From Vicugna pacos (taxonomy: Eukaryota; Chordata; Mammalia; Artiodactyla; Camelidae), in NCBI RefSeq assembly GCF_048564905.1, contig NC_132996.1, positions 992,001 through 1,056,000 on the forward strand: 64,000 bases of DNA. The letters are read 5' to 3'. The notes under the pieces were generated by a model, which worked only from the letters and a program-made list of their open reading frames with translations, was not told the origin of the DNA and made no database searches. Below, one piece after another: positions 22,531-32,400 of the stretch. The translations under genes were made by a program, and so were the position numbers. Every line of letters begins with the position of its first letter. The stretch's first letter is position 1.

Positions 22531-23728
22531 ATTACTAGGAGCACCGTTTTTCCTAGTAATATATGCTCTTTTGCTGCTTTCAGTTTCAGTAATTCCATCT
22601 TATCTGTGGGCGCTTTTCTTCTGGTGGCCTTAATGTGGTTTGCACACGTGGTAATAGAGATCTGTATTTGGGAGAACCCCAGGCCTCGTGTAGTCCCTGG
22701 TACAGAGTGCCCACTGAATTGATGCTTGAACTGGGAAAAAAGCACTAGTAAATGTTGGAATTTCCACTATGGTTGAGAATTCTATAACCTCTTTTGACAA
22801 ACTTAATATTGGCTGCACCCATTCTGGGTAATTTGGTGGAAATTCATGTTATGGTGGTGAAGAGACGGGGCCTTGTATGCTTCTTCTCTTTCTGTTTTCT
22901 AACACTCATTCTCCTGGGCCTTCCAGATCCTCCCCTAGAAGTGCCAGGTCTGGCTTGGTGCTGCACTGAGGCAATATTTGTTAATAAGGCCCTTTCCTCA
23001 TCTCTTCTGAGCCTCCGGTTTTTTCTCTGCACAATGAGGGCTTAGACTAGATAACTACTTTTCAGTTTCTTTTAAAGCCATGTTTCCTTTGAGAAACAGA
23101 AAATGCAAATCTCTCCTCTCAAACCAACCCTTTAGATTTTGAAAAGTCCTCCAAGGAGTGACATAGCTCTTTGTGGAAAATGAATGTGATTGTGATTCCA
23201 GGTGACACAGAAAAGACTCTTCAGAGATTGATTGCAGGGAGAGGGCAGGAAAGGGGCAGTATGTCACACTTTCTAGTGTGAGCACTGGAGCAGGGGCTTG
23301 GATTTAAATACGGTGTCTGACGTGGCCTCTCTCTAATCTTGTAGAATGTGATAAACTTCTCTACCTCAGTTTCTTGATGTGTCAAGTTGGGGTGATAATA
23401 TTTTAAGGCTTTTGTGAAACATTATGCACATAAGCCATTTGTGTATGGGTAGAAACAAGACCTGCTAGGGATTCAGGGATTTGTTTAAAAAAAAAAATCT
23501 TGTCCATAGCACTCTGTCTGTGTGTATTTAGTAGTTCCTGAAGGGTGAGGGTGAGTCTAAAGTCCATCGTGGGACAGGTGGCCCATGGTTCTCTGTGCCC
23601 CTGAATGCCCCCTCCTCCCCAGTCCTCTTCCTCAGTCCAGGATGAAGTTCCCTAGTAGATTTACACAGAGGTCTTGTGAAAATGGCTATTCATTTTATTG
23701 TTTCACCACGAAGGGCTGCCATCATGAC
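22531..23728. other. Unique part of duplication copy A
   Basis: Matches 54161-55383. No repeat or gene recognised. It ends at the right duplication breakpoint, beside a CpG island in A and beside ordinary sequence in B. Confidence 0.6.
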
Positions 23729-24480
23729 CTCAGCCCTCCCCGGCCGCCACACCAACCCGGATCTCACCCCGGTCCATGTCCACTGGCCCCGCCAACGGCG
23801 CTGCCGTACGTTTACCGTCTGTGAGACGCCGCCCCAGAAAGGATGTCGGCCGCCGACTGACGCGGCCAGAACTAGTGGCCCGGCCAAGCAAGCCGCCATC
23901 CCCAGCAGCAAACACCGCCATGGCCCCGGGCAGCTGCACACTTCCGGAGCCCGCTGCCTGCCCCAGAAGCGCACGCCAGCCCGCGAGGAGCGCGGCGTCT
24001 TTATCCATGGCAACGCCGCGGGGCCCTCCCCTAGCACTTGCGTCTGCGTCCTCCCGAGGCTAGACGTGCAAGGGCAGAACTTTCGGAGCCAATGGGAGCA
24101 AGGGTGCGGCCAGGACGGGGGTGGGGGGAGGCTTATGGGGCAGCTGGGCGGGGCCGGGGCGGGCGGGGCCGCGCGGAGGTCCTCAGCTGCAGGTGGCACC
24201 GGCCGGAGGCTGGGGCAATGCTGCCAACAGTGGGCGCCGCGGCGGGGCAGCGGGGCGGGGGCACCCTCACCTGTCCTTGTGCGGGGCTCAGCCAGGGCTC
24301 CGCGGCCTCCGCTTGCACCGGAAGTGGACCCAGGCTACCGGTGGGCAAGATAGAGGACTGAGCCCAGGCAGGCACGGCTGGCCAGGTAGGGCACCTGAAG
24401 TGCAGATCTGCCAGGCCGGCTGCCGGCCTTGAATACGCGCTGCTAGGCAGTTTCCAAGAAGACGGGATCTGTCCCAAGAG
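23729..24480. promoter_or_regulatory. CpG island, candidate promoter (possibly both directions)
   Basis: This block is dense in CpG and starts exactly where copy A ends. It has an inverted CCAAT box at 24089-24093, an ETS site on the minus strand at 23940-23947 (CCGGAAGT), another ETS site on the plus strand at 24318-24326, and an RFX-type half X-box (GTTGCCATGG) near 24005-24014 on the minus strand. These are typical of a TATA-less housekeeping or ciliary-gene promoter. The island lies outside the duplication and has no counterpart next to copy B. Confidence 0.6.
23730..24008 (-). CDS. Candidate minus-strand first coding exon, unidentified
   Basis: The minus strand is open for 92 codons from the ATG at 24008. 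A second in-frame ATG at 23921 has a better context (GGGGCCATGGCG) and reads MAVFAAGDGGLL. Possible donors on this strand are GTAAAC at 23815-23810 and GTGAGA at 23767-23762. The CCAAT and ETS sites lie upstream in the right sense. I do not recognise the protein. Open frames are common in CpG islands, so this may be noncoding. Confidence 0.25.
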   Translation of the reverse strand: MDKDAALLAGWRALLGQAAGSGSVQLPGAMAVFAAGDGGLLGRATSSGRVSRRPTSFLGRRLTDGKRTAAPLAGPVDMDRGEIRVGVAAGEG

Positions 24481-25300
24481 GGGAGGTAGGGCAGGGTGCC
24501 AGATGCCTGGTTGGGTGCGGTCTTACAGGAGAGCCACGTTGAGAGGGTGCAGAGCAGCCCCTGTGTTGGCGGGGCTAGGAATTTGGGGTATAGGGTGGGG
24601 ATGATGTGTGCCATTCCCTGTGGTCTCCCAAAGAACTCGCACCCCCAAGCAAAGGACCCTGCTCCCTCCACCCTTCACTGCATCCCCTGCCTTCCCCAGC
24701 ACCACCGCCCCTGCCCCCGGAGGGTCCCATGACCTCTCCCCACACCAGGCACCGTCCCTGTTACAGGTACTTATCTCCTGGTGGTTCCAGCCCAAGGGTG
24801 GGGGCTGTATCTGACCAGTTAGGATGCCTGGAGCCTTTGTATGAAACCTCAGACTATAATGCAGGCGTGCACAGAGGCCCCTCAAACAGGATTCCCTGCA
24901 TTCCCTCCCCACCACGCACCCACAGCGCAGCTGCCACACCAGGCCAAGCCTGCTGGAGGACCGCTGTTCCCTCTCCACCTGTCCCTGATCAAGAGTGCAC
25001 CGCCCACACTGCTGGGTATTTAGTGGGCCTTAGAAGAGCAGCTGGTATTTTCATGGACAAATATTTGCTCTTTTGGGAAGAGTTGAGTGCAAAGGGATGT
25101 AGGGTATGCCTTTTCTGTTGTCCTGGAACTGGTGACTAGGATGGAAACTTAAGTCAAAGCAGTTTTTAGAGAGAGCCGCAATATATCTTACCCAAAGATC
25201 ACTGTTCCCCTACAAAGGCAACACCACCTGGCGGGTGGGGTCCTGGTCCCTCTCTCTGGAGGTTGGGCTTTGCACCCTCCAGCTGGGACAGAGCCCGAAA
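24481..25300. other. GC-rich flank of the CpG island, no gene seen
   Basis: GC-rich but poorer in CpG than the island. Open frames occur on both strands without conserved motifs. No known repeat was recognised. Confidence 0.4.
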
Positions 25301-25304
25301 CAGC

Positions 25305-25850
25305 TCTGAACACGCTCCAACAGGCTTTCCCAGCACAAACTGCCTTTATTTTGAATCTGGCTGAAGGAAGCAGCTGAGAAATCTGGGTAAATCTTCCTGG
25401 GTGTAACCATGCCTTTTGTGCTGAATGAAAGAGCGGCTCTCCACATGCTAACAGCTTAGAACTGAATGTGTGTCGAAGCCTTCATGCATGTAGCATGTTG
25501 GGAACAGCGTTTCATGGTGAGGGGAACTCTATAACTTACATGTGTATGGGGAAGCCCTCACTCCAACAGGGTTTTCCTGCACAAACTGCCTTTATTTCGA
25601 AATTGGCTCTTGCTGAGAAATCTTGGTAAGTGTTCTTAAGTGTAGCCATGCCCATTATGCAGGATGAAAGAGCGGCTCTACACTTTTTCACATCTCAGAA
25701 ATGAATGTGTGTTGAAGCCGTCATTCATGTAGCGTGTTGGGAACACAGAATTTAGTGGTGAGAACTATGTAAATTACATGTCTATGATGAAGCACTCTCT
25801 CGAGCCGGGTATTCCAGTGCATACTGCCTTTATTTCGAAACTGGCTTCTC
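25305..25850 (+). repeat. Tandem repeat, period about 240 bp, just over two copies
   Basis: The phrase 'aaactgcctttatt' followed by a 'gaa..tggct' block recurs at about 25338, 25584 and 25822, spaced about 246 and 238 bp. Each full unit also contains 'gaaagagcggctct' and a 'catgtagc(a/g)tgttggga' block. The units have drifted, so it is not recent. The family was not recognised. Confidence 0.8.
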
Positions 25851-28800
25851 AGAAGCCTGTGGTCTCCACTGCAGGTCTGTCTCCAAACCCAGGGCCAGCA
25901 TGGTAACTCTGCTCCCCCTGTCTATTCTGGAAGTTCTAGGTGTCCTCCATGGCCCTTCCACCATTATGTTTTTGGAAAACCCCGCAGATGGAATGGGCCT
26001 GAGAACAGGAGAGCTGGATGCCAGAAGCCACTGCCCAGTGTGAGGCTCCTGGGAGGGGCATCTCCTCTCCGTGGGCTCTGATCTAACCTCCCCTCTCCCC
26101 CACCCCCACCCCTCTCCTCCTGCATTTCCTGATTGATCCCTGGATAATGGTCCATACCAGGAATGACCTGGGAGAGGTTTTATGAGTCTTTAAGTGGAAA
26201 AAAAAAAGAAATCTTTAGACAAGTTACTGAAAGTAACTTCCAGCTTTACCGGGAAAGACCTCATTCCAATGTTTAAGGCTAGTTGACAGGGTGTCAAATT
26301 GCTTAACCACTCACATCTGAGCAAGTGCTACCTCTCTCTCCAGCTCCCCGCAGCATCCACCTGTGGCAACTTGGCCAAAAGAAGGCAAGAAAGCTCTTTC
26401 CCCTCGCCAGCACCAGCGTGGCTTTGGAGTCAGTGGAGGCTGAGAGAAAGAGCCCCGCCCTGAGGTTTGAGGGGCCTCCAGCCACAGCCAGAGGAGCGGG
26501 GGTTTTCAGAGTGGCCCAGCAGGGAAACCAGGCAAGGCCACCTGGCCCAAGTCTTCCCTGCCCAGAGAGCCCCATGAACTGCTTTGGGCCACACTCCCCG
26601 TTTGGGCCCCCTGCAAAAAGATACCACGGGAGCCACACCTGAGAAGGCAGAAGGACAGCCCTTTAGCCTGGGGTCCCAGCAGGTGTGTCCTGTGAGACCT
26701 GTGGCCACATAAGTTCCTTGTCTCTCCAGGTCACTGAAGGGACTGTGCTGGGCATCTTGGTGGTCAGGGACATGGGAACACCTCTAAACTCTGAAGAAGG
26801 ACAGAGAGACTCTTCCTGGAAGCAAGGATTCCAGGGAGACACCTTGCCCAGAACTGGGGGACTGTGTCCTGAGTAGACCCCTGGGAGGCAATGTGGGGCT
26901 GTGGGGTCCTCTTCTGAGAAGGGAGCAGGTGAGTTTTCCGGGGGTGGGGTCCTGCTTTGTCCAGATATGTCCTTGTGTAAGACTCATTTACAAACACCTC
27001 CAAGTCCACCTAGGGGTGGCCCCAGAGGTGGGGGTAGAGGAGGAGAGTGAAGGGTGCAGACTTAGGGCCCCCTGAGCCACCCAGGGAGCCAAGGGTCAGT
27101 GGGAACATCTTGGGAGTCTAGTGCAGGGGTGGAGGACGAGCACTAAGAACATGCCAAGTCATGCAATAAAGTGACCCGTGACCACGAGACACAGGTGGCC
27201 GTACACCAAAAGAGGCAGATAGAAATTTAGACCCAGGATCTGAGAACCTTGAGAGGGGCTGGAGGGTCCCAGGAACCCTCAGGAACAGCTCTTCTAGGGG
27301 CACAGACATCCCAATACACACATTTCTCATGGAAGCTTTTTGGGGTGCAGAGTGAGTTACCAGGATCCTGAACTTAGTATGGAATCACGGTTCCTGGCAA
27401 TAAATTGCTGTCATTTGTCCCTGGACATGCACAGGGGAGCTGACTGCTGTGGGGGTCACTGCAGGACTAGAATCTTCTGGTGTCTGCTCTGTGACCACAG
27501 AAACCCAGGGGGATTTCTCAACAGGAGAACCTGGAGACCATGCCTGCAAGGACCACCCTCATGGGATGGCCAAGGAGCTCGTGGTACCCAGGTCACCAAG
27601 TGACGAAGTTGTGAGGTTGCCTGGGGTATCGTGGGGGCATGTAGATTTCTGAGGTCAGCACGTGGGCCCAGCACTGCTGGATGGTCTGCACAAAGAGGGG
27701 CCTGCCCTCCTGATGATGGCTCTTAACACCTGCAGGGAAACTGCTCCCAGGGCTCCTGGAGGTCCATATTGAGAGTGTCCTGCCAGCCTTGTGGGGTCAC
27801 CTTCCCCTGATGCAGAAGCAGACCTCTCTCCCTTGAGGCCCAGGGGACACCTGGCTCAGGTGCCACCTGTGTGCCCTGGACACGCAGAGCCCCAGAGCTC
27901 TGGCACAGCCTGGGGTGTGGTGGTGTCCGGGCAAGAAAGGCCCTGGGAAGGGGGTCATTCAAGGGCAGAGGCCACTCTGCAGGGATGCTGGACCTGGCAG
28001 CAATGCACTGCTTCAGTACTCCCTTGGGTTGGGTCTCCAACCTGTGGGATGGAAGGGCCACTCCTTCCTGCGTTGCAGTCGGGGGAACTAGATCCATCGT
28101 CAAGGTCAGCCCTGAAAATGGAGGCTGCGCTACCTCCATTCCTGGAAAGAAAATCAGTCCCCTCCAGTCCAGGTGATTCAGAAAGTCATTCAGCAATGTT
28201 CGGGGCCCCCACTTTAGGCTTTGAATTAGAGCTGAGCGGCTTAGGAGGCCAGATCCCTGACCGTGGCTCCAGGAGCAGGTTTTCTGCTGGGGGACAGGAT
28301 CCTCACAAACACCTGTGTCTTTGTGGGACACTCCCCTCTGACAAGCTGGGAGGCAGGGTGCAGTTGTGGGAAATCGTGTCTACATGAGCAGAGGGCCACC
28401 ATGTGGTGGGGGCACAGGAGACTGTGAGAATGAGTCCCACAGGCTTTCTGGAATCAAAAAACTGGCAAATGTGAAAAAGTGCATAATTTGTTTTATTGAA
28501 CAGGCTGCTTATGTACGTTTCGAGGACCAGGTTCAATGACTCAACATCCCTCCAGGACAATAGCCTCAAGAGAAGAACAGACAGAGCAGGAGGAGATCTG
28601 GGGTTTCTCCCAGGAATGAGGTGGAACAGGGATTTCTGCAGATTTGCAAGGAGTCCCCGACCACTGAGCATGGGGTTACAGCCCCACGAGCCCCTGTCAT
28701 GTTTGGCTTGGGCTCTGGTTCTGGCCTGCTCATGTATTCTTCCAGCAGAGTTCCAGAAACTCAGAGGGTGGACTTAGAGGGGCTGCGTTTGGAACCTAGT

Positions 28801-29280
28801 GAGGAGTTGGAGGGTCCTTTATATTGAGTCCCTTCATCCTAATCACCGTAGCTGAAGCCCAACACCCCCCAGGCCCCCATGGTTGCCGTGCAGGGAGAAC
28901 AAGCCTGGCAGGCGACCTAGGGGTCCCACTACTGTGTCCTTCCCTTGTCTTCGTTCCCTTTCACCCCGGAAGGTGTGATTGTCTCGTGTCATGGTGGCCT
29001 CCACAATGTCCCTCCCAGTAATCTCTCTTCTCCATCAGGTGGGGTTCCCAACCCCGCTCAGCCTTCTCTGCATGGATGCTGAAGGACCAGGCCCACCTGA
29101 AGTTCTGAGCTCGAGCAGTAAGGTGGAAACAAAGAAACCAATGGAAAAAAGAAGCAAGTGATTGTGGCAAAGCTCCCCACCACAGAGAAGCTGCCCTGAG
29201 TGGAAGGGAGAGTGTGGGCATGCCCGTTTGTTTCCTATCTCCCAGTGCTCTTAGCTTTCTTATTGCCTACCTGCATGGTT
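25851..29280. other. Intergenic, unrecognised
   Basis: No repeat family or gene was identified with confidence. Reading frames of up to about 200 codons occur on both strands over 27700-28390, but they overlap each other and lack domain features. A minus-strand TATA-like element and AATAAA signal occur at 28825-28816 and 28497-28492 (see findings). Confidence 0.4.
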
Positions 29281-29350
29281 ACAACAAAATGATCTGCAAA
29301 ACTGAAAATATTTACTCTCTTGCTTTTACAGAAAAGGCTGGCCAGCCTCT
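29280..29350 (+). mobile_element. hAT/Charlie-like DNA transposon fragment
   Basis: 'aaaatatttactctcttgct' and 'tttacagaaaaggctggcc' match the conserved end of common MER-type hAT nonautonomous elements. Confidence 0.5.
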
Positions 29351-30289
29351 GGTCCGGTACCAGGCAAGAGATTGGAGTTCCTTTCCAGTTTGGAAACATC
29401 TTGGCAGGCCCAGGTTTGCAAAGGTCTTTAAGAGTAGTTACGGAGTTTTGCTTTTAAACTTTTTTACGGCTGTATATACTTGTGAGATGTGGTTGTGATG
29501 TATAATTCTGAGCCGGGATTTTCTCAAACTGTTTCTCACTTCTTATACCAGACATTCCTAAATTCCAAGTGGAACTGCATATTAAGGAAGCCATGGAATT
29601 TAGCAAAAGGATACAGATCTCATTTCCTTTTAAGTATCGGTGTACCTCCATCATGGCAGTATTTGTTATGTGTTATTGATAGGGGAACTAAGTAGTAAAC
29701 AGATTAATAGAAAATAGGGGATTTTAGGTACACAGGTTCATCTTTTCAACATTGTTTGTAATATTTGCAGTTTAAGATGACCATTCCTGAGAAACAGGCA
29801 GCCTCTTAGAATGAAATAGCATTTCCTCTGAACCATAATTAATTTTTATTTTGTAGACAGCAGGAAGGGTAATAACACGTCACACATTTGGGGACGTCAA
29901 AGAGAAAATGTAACTTTCTGGGAGCGCACTCCCCCGCCTCCCCCTGCCCTTTTTACTGTCCCATTCTCCCTGGAAGGCTCTTTCTTATCTTCTGCTCATG
30001 GCTCCAGTAACTCTTTCTTCCTCCTTGTTCCTCAGCTGGTAAGGTTAGTTTTCTACTTTGAACAAGCAAACAAGCCAACAGAAGAGAAATTTCACAAGCA
30101 ACTCCCAGCACATCCGCTCGCCTTCTGATGTCTGTGACCTCACTCTCGGTGCCCCACCGCTTATTAAAACTGGCATCGAAAGCCAGTTCCTCCAAAAGTC
30201 CCCGAGGCCCCATCCCTCCCATCTTCTCTGGGTTGTCACTCCCAAAACCATCCTCTCTTTCACTGCCTCATCTATTTTGTTCTCCTGCT
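29351..30289. other. Intergenic, unrecognised
   Basis: No gene and no confidently named repeat. It is AT-rich in the middle. Confidence 0.4.
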
Positions 30290-32400
30290 AGTTGGCACCA
30301 TCAGTATATAAACGTCCATCCTCTTAAACCAACAGCACTCCTTGACCCTAATTCACCCCCACCAATTGCCACCCTGTGTCTTTGCAGCAAATCTTTAAGG
30401 AGTTGTTTAAACTCACTGTCTGCATCTTCTCTTGAGCCATCCCCTTTTACACCCATTCTGGCTTTTCGCCTGATCCCTCGCTCTATGGAAACTGCCCTGT
30501 CAAGGCCATCAGTGACCCCATGTTGCTAAATATAGTGGTCAATTTTGACTCCTCATCATGCTTGGCCCCTCGGCAGCATTTGACCCAGCTCTTCCATCCC
30601 TCCTACCCCGTGTTCCTGCTTCACTCAACCCCCAGCCCATCTCTCTGTCTGTTTCTGCTTTTGGCCTGCTGGCTGGTCCTTTGCCAATGTCTCCTGTTTT
30701 TTCCAAACATATACTGTGGGTGTTCCCCAGGGTGGGTTCCTGGGCCTCTCCTCTCTCTCTCTGCTATTCCTTTGGTGGAAGCAACCCAGCCTTGGAAATT
30801 GGCATGCCATCAATTTCTCAATTTCTCCAAAATTCCCTGATTTCCCCTTTCCATCTGAGCCTTTATCCCTGAGACTCACATCACATTCTTTTCCTTTCAT
30901 TCATCTTGCTTTCACATTCATACATATGTTCTACTATGAAATTACTTTTCCAAATTTTGAATCAGTACATATATATCATGTAAAATGCTCAAATATGTAT
31001 TATTTCCACTAAGATGCTAATTCTACCTTAGAACATTTCTGCACTTCTGTATTTATGTGAATAAAGCGAATAGTATTTCTACAAGCCTCATAGTTAAACA
31101 CTGTTAGTTTGGGGCTATTATGTAACATGAAATAATGGTACATCAACATAGTCGTTTTTCATTTATTTTTATGTAACACCGAGATGAGGTTTTTGCCCTG
31201 AAGACTGGTTTTATTGAAGTTTTACCTACGTTACGGACAGTCAGTTTATGTGAAAGCCCTCATTTCTCCCCTTTTTGATATATGCTCCATTTGGCTATAT
31301 ATAACATATAACTTGGCATGAAACAAAATTCCCAAATCATTCACATAATACAATTAATATGTTTAATTATATTTTTTAAATGTTAAAAAGAAAAAGAAAA
31401 CAGATTCCTCTACCTATTAGGCACTTCTGTGGCAATATGTAACACACCCCTTAACCATGACATTGAAGAACTGAGCTGATACCAGCCCCTTTCCACCTGC
31501 TCAGCCCCACCTTTTCCCATCCCCTTTCCCATCCGGAGAGGACATCCCTCCCATTGTCCAGGCCCAGATGTTGGAACCATGTCCTTTCTCTCTCTTTCTT
31601 TTACACTCACAGACAGCAAATCCAGCTTGTTAGAAAATTCTGGATATTCTGTCTTAATTAAATACCTGCTCTCTGCTCCCCGCCCTCCTAAGAGCCACCT
31701 TCAGCCTTTCCTGGATACCAATAGCCTTCTGTTTCCATCTTTGCTTTCCTACAATCTCTCATCCACACAGAGTCAGAGGGAGCCTGTAAAAACATACATT
31801 GGGGGTGGTGGGTGTTGCTCAGTGGTAGGGCGCATGCTTAGCATGCTTGAGATCCTGGGTTCAATCACCAGCACATTTCATTAAAATAAATAAATTACTT
31901 CCCCCCAAAAAACACAAACACAAAAGCATAAGTTGGACTACATCACCCCTCCCCTCAAAACTCACTAAACGGGTCACCATGTCATTAGGAGCCAAAGTCG
32001 TCACAAAGGCCTCAGGACCCGGCGTGCTCTGCCTCTCTGCCCACACTCTCCCCCTCACTCTGGGGGCCTCTGGCTCCGGCTCTTCCTTCTTCCTCCGGAT
32101 CTATTCTGCTTCAAGTTCATTACTCCGTGAGATCTGCCAGGATTGCCTTATTCTCTCCTGCCTGCCTCCCACCCCACCGCCATCACCCGAGTTTGCTCAT
32201 ATCACTCTTTTTTAAAAATTTTTCCAAACTCTTGCTACCCCAACATGCTGCCTGTTTCCTCTGCTAAAATTCTGAGCCCCCAGTGATGGGGAGTCATGTC
32301 TATTTTGTTGACTGATAAAGCCCGAGAGCCTTGGGAACGGTCTAGTTAGGAGATTCCCGTATGTAGTAGGAGCTTATACACATTTGCTGAATGAATGTAG
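30290..32400 (+). mobile_element. L2 LINE, decayed, split by a SINE
   Basis: The plus strand shows L2 ORF2 phrases ('gaaactgccctgtcaaggcc', 'atcagtgaccccatgttgct', 'cagcatttgacccagctctt') at about 30290-30850. The L2 3' region is seen at about 31640-32400, ending with 'ttgctgaatgaatg'. The middle (about 30850-31640) is AT-rich and uncertain, and a vic-1 SINE sits at 31801-31924. Long open frames in it are not coding. Confidence 0.7.
31801..31924 (+). mobile_element. vic-1 type camelid SINE inserted in L2
   Basis: The plus strand reads 'gttgctcagtggtagggcgc' (A-box region), then 'gagatcctgggttcaatcac' (B-box region), and ends in a 'ttaaaataaataaa' tail. It is the clearest vic-1 copy in the window. 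Confidence 0.92.

Larger units (their letters stand above)
18132..23728 (+). repeat. Segmental duplication copy A (about 5.6 kb)
   Basis: This block matches 50250-55383 in the same orientation and order, about 32 kb away. By eye roughly nine in ten bases agree in the stretches compared. Shared parts in order are a solo LTR, a unique block, a CpG-rich promoter with an NRF1 palindrome, an exon edge, old L1 pieces, an L1 3' tail and about 1.2 kb of unique sequence. Copy A is longer mainly through a 406-bp LTR and a TAA microsatellite. Past 23728 the copies diverge abruptly. Confidence 0.92.

Noticed and set aside
23690-24353. Long frames on both strands over the CpG island (169 and 225 codons)
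   Set aside because: These are expected in a CpG island. Only the minus-strand frame with a strong start context was kept, as a weak candidate.
27723-28387. Overlapping frames of about 200 codons on both strands
   Set aside because: They shadow each other, have no recognised motif and no splice or promoter context.
30128-31012. Open frames of about 100-130 codons
   Set aside because: They lie in a decayed L2 element and its AT-rich neighbour.
31801-31880. tRNA gene
   Set aside because: The A-box and B-box belong to the head of a vic-1 SINE. There is no proper acceptor stem, and an A-rich tail follows.
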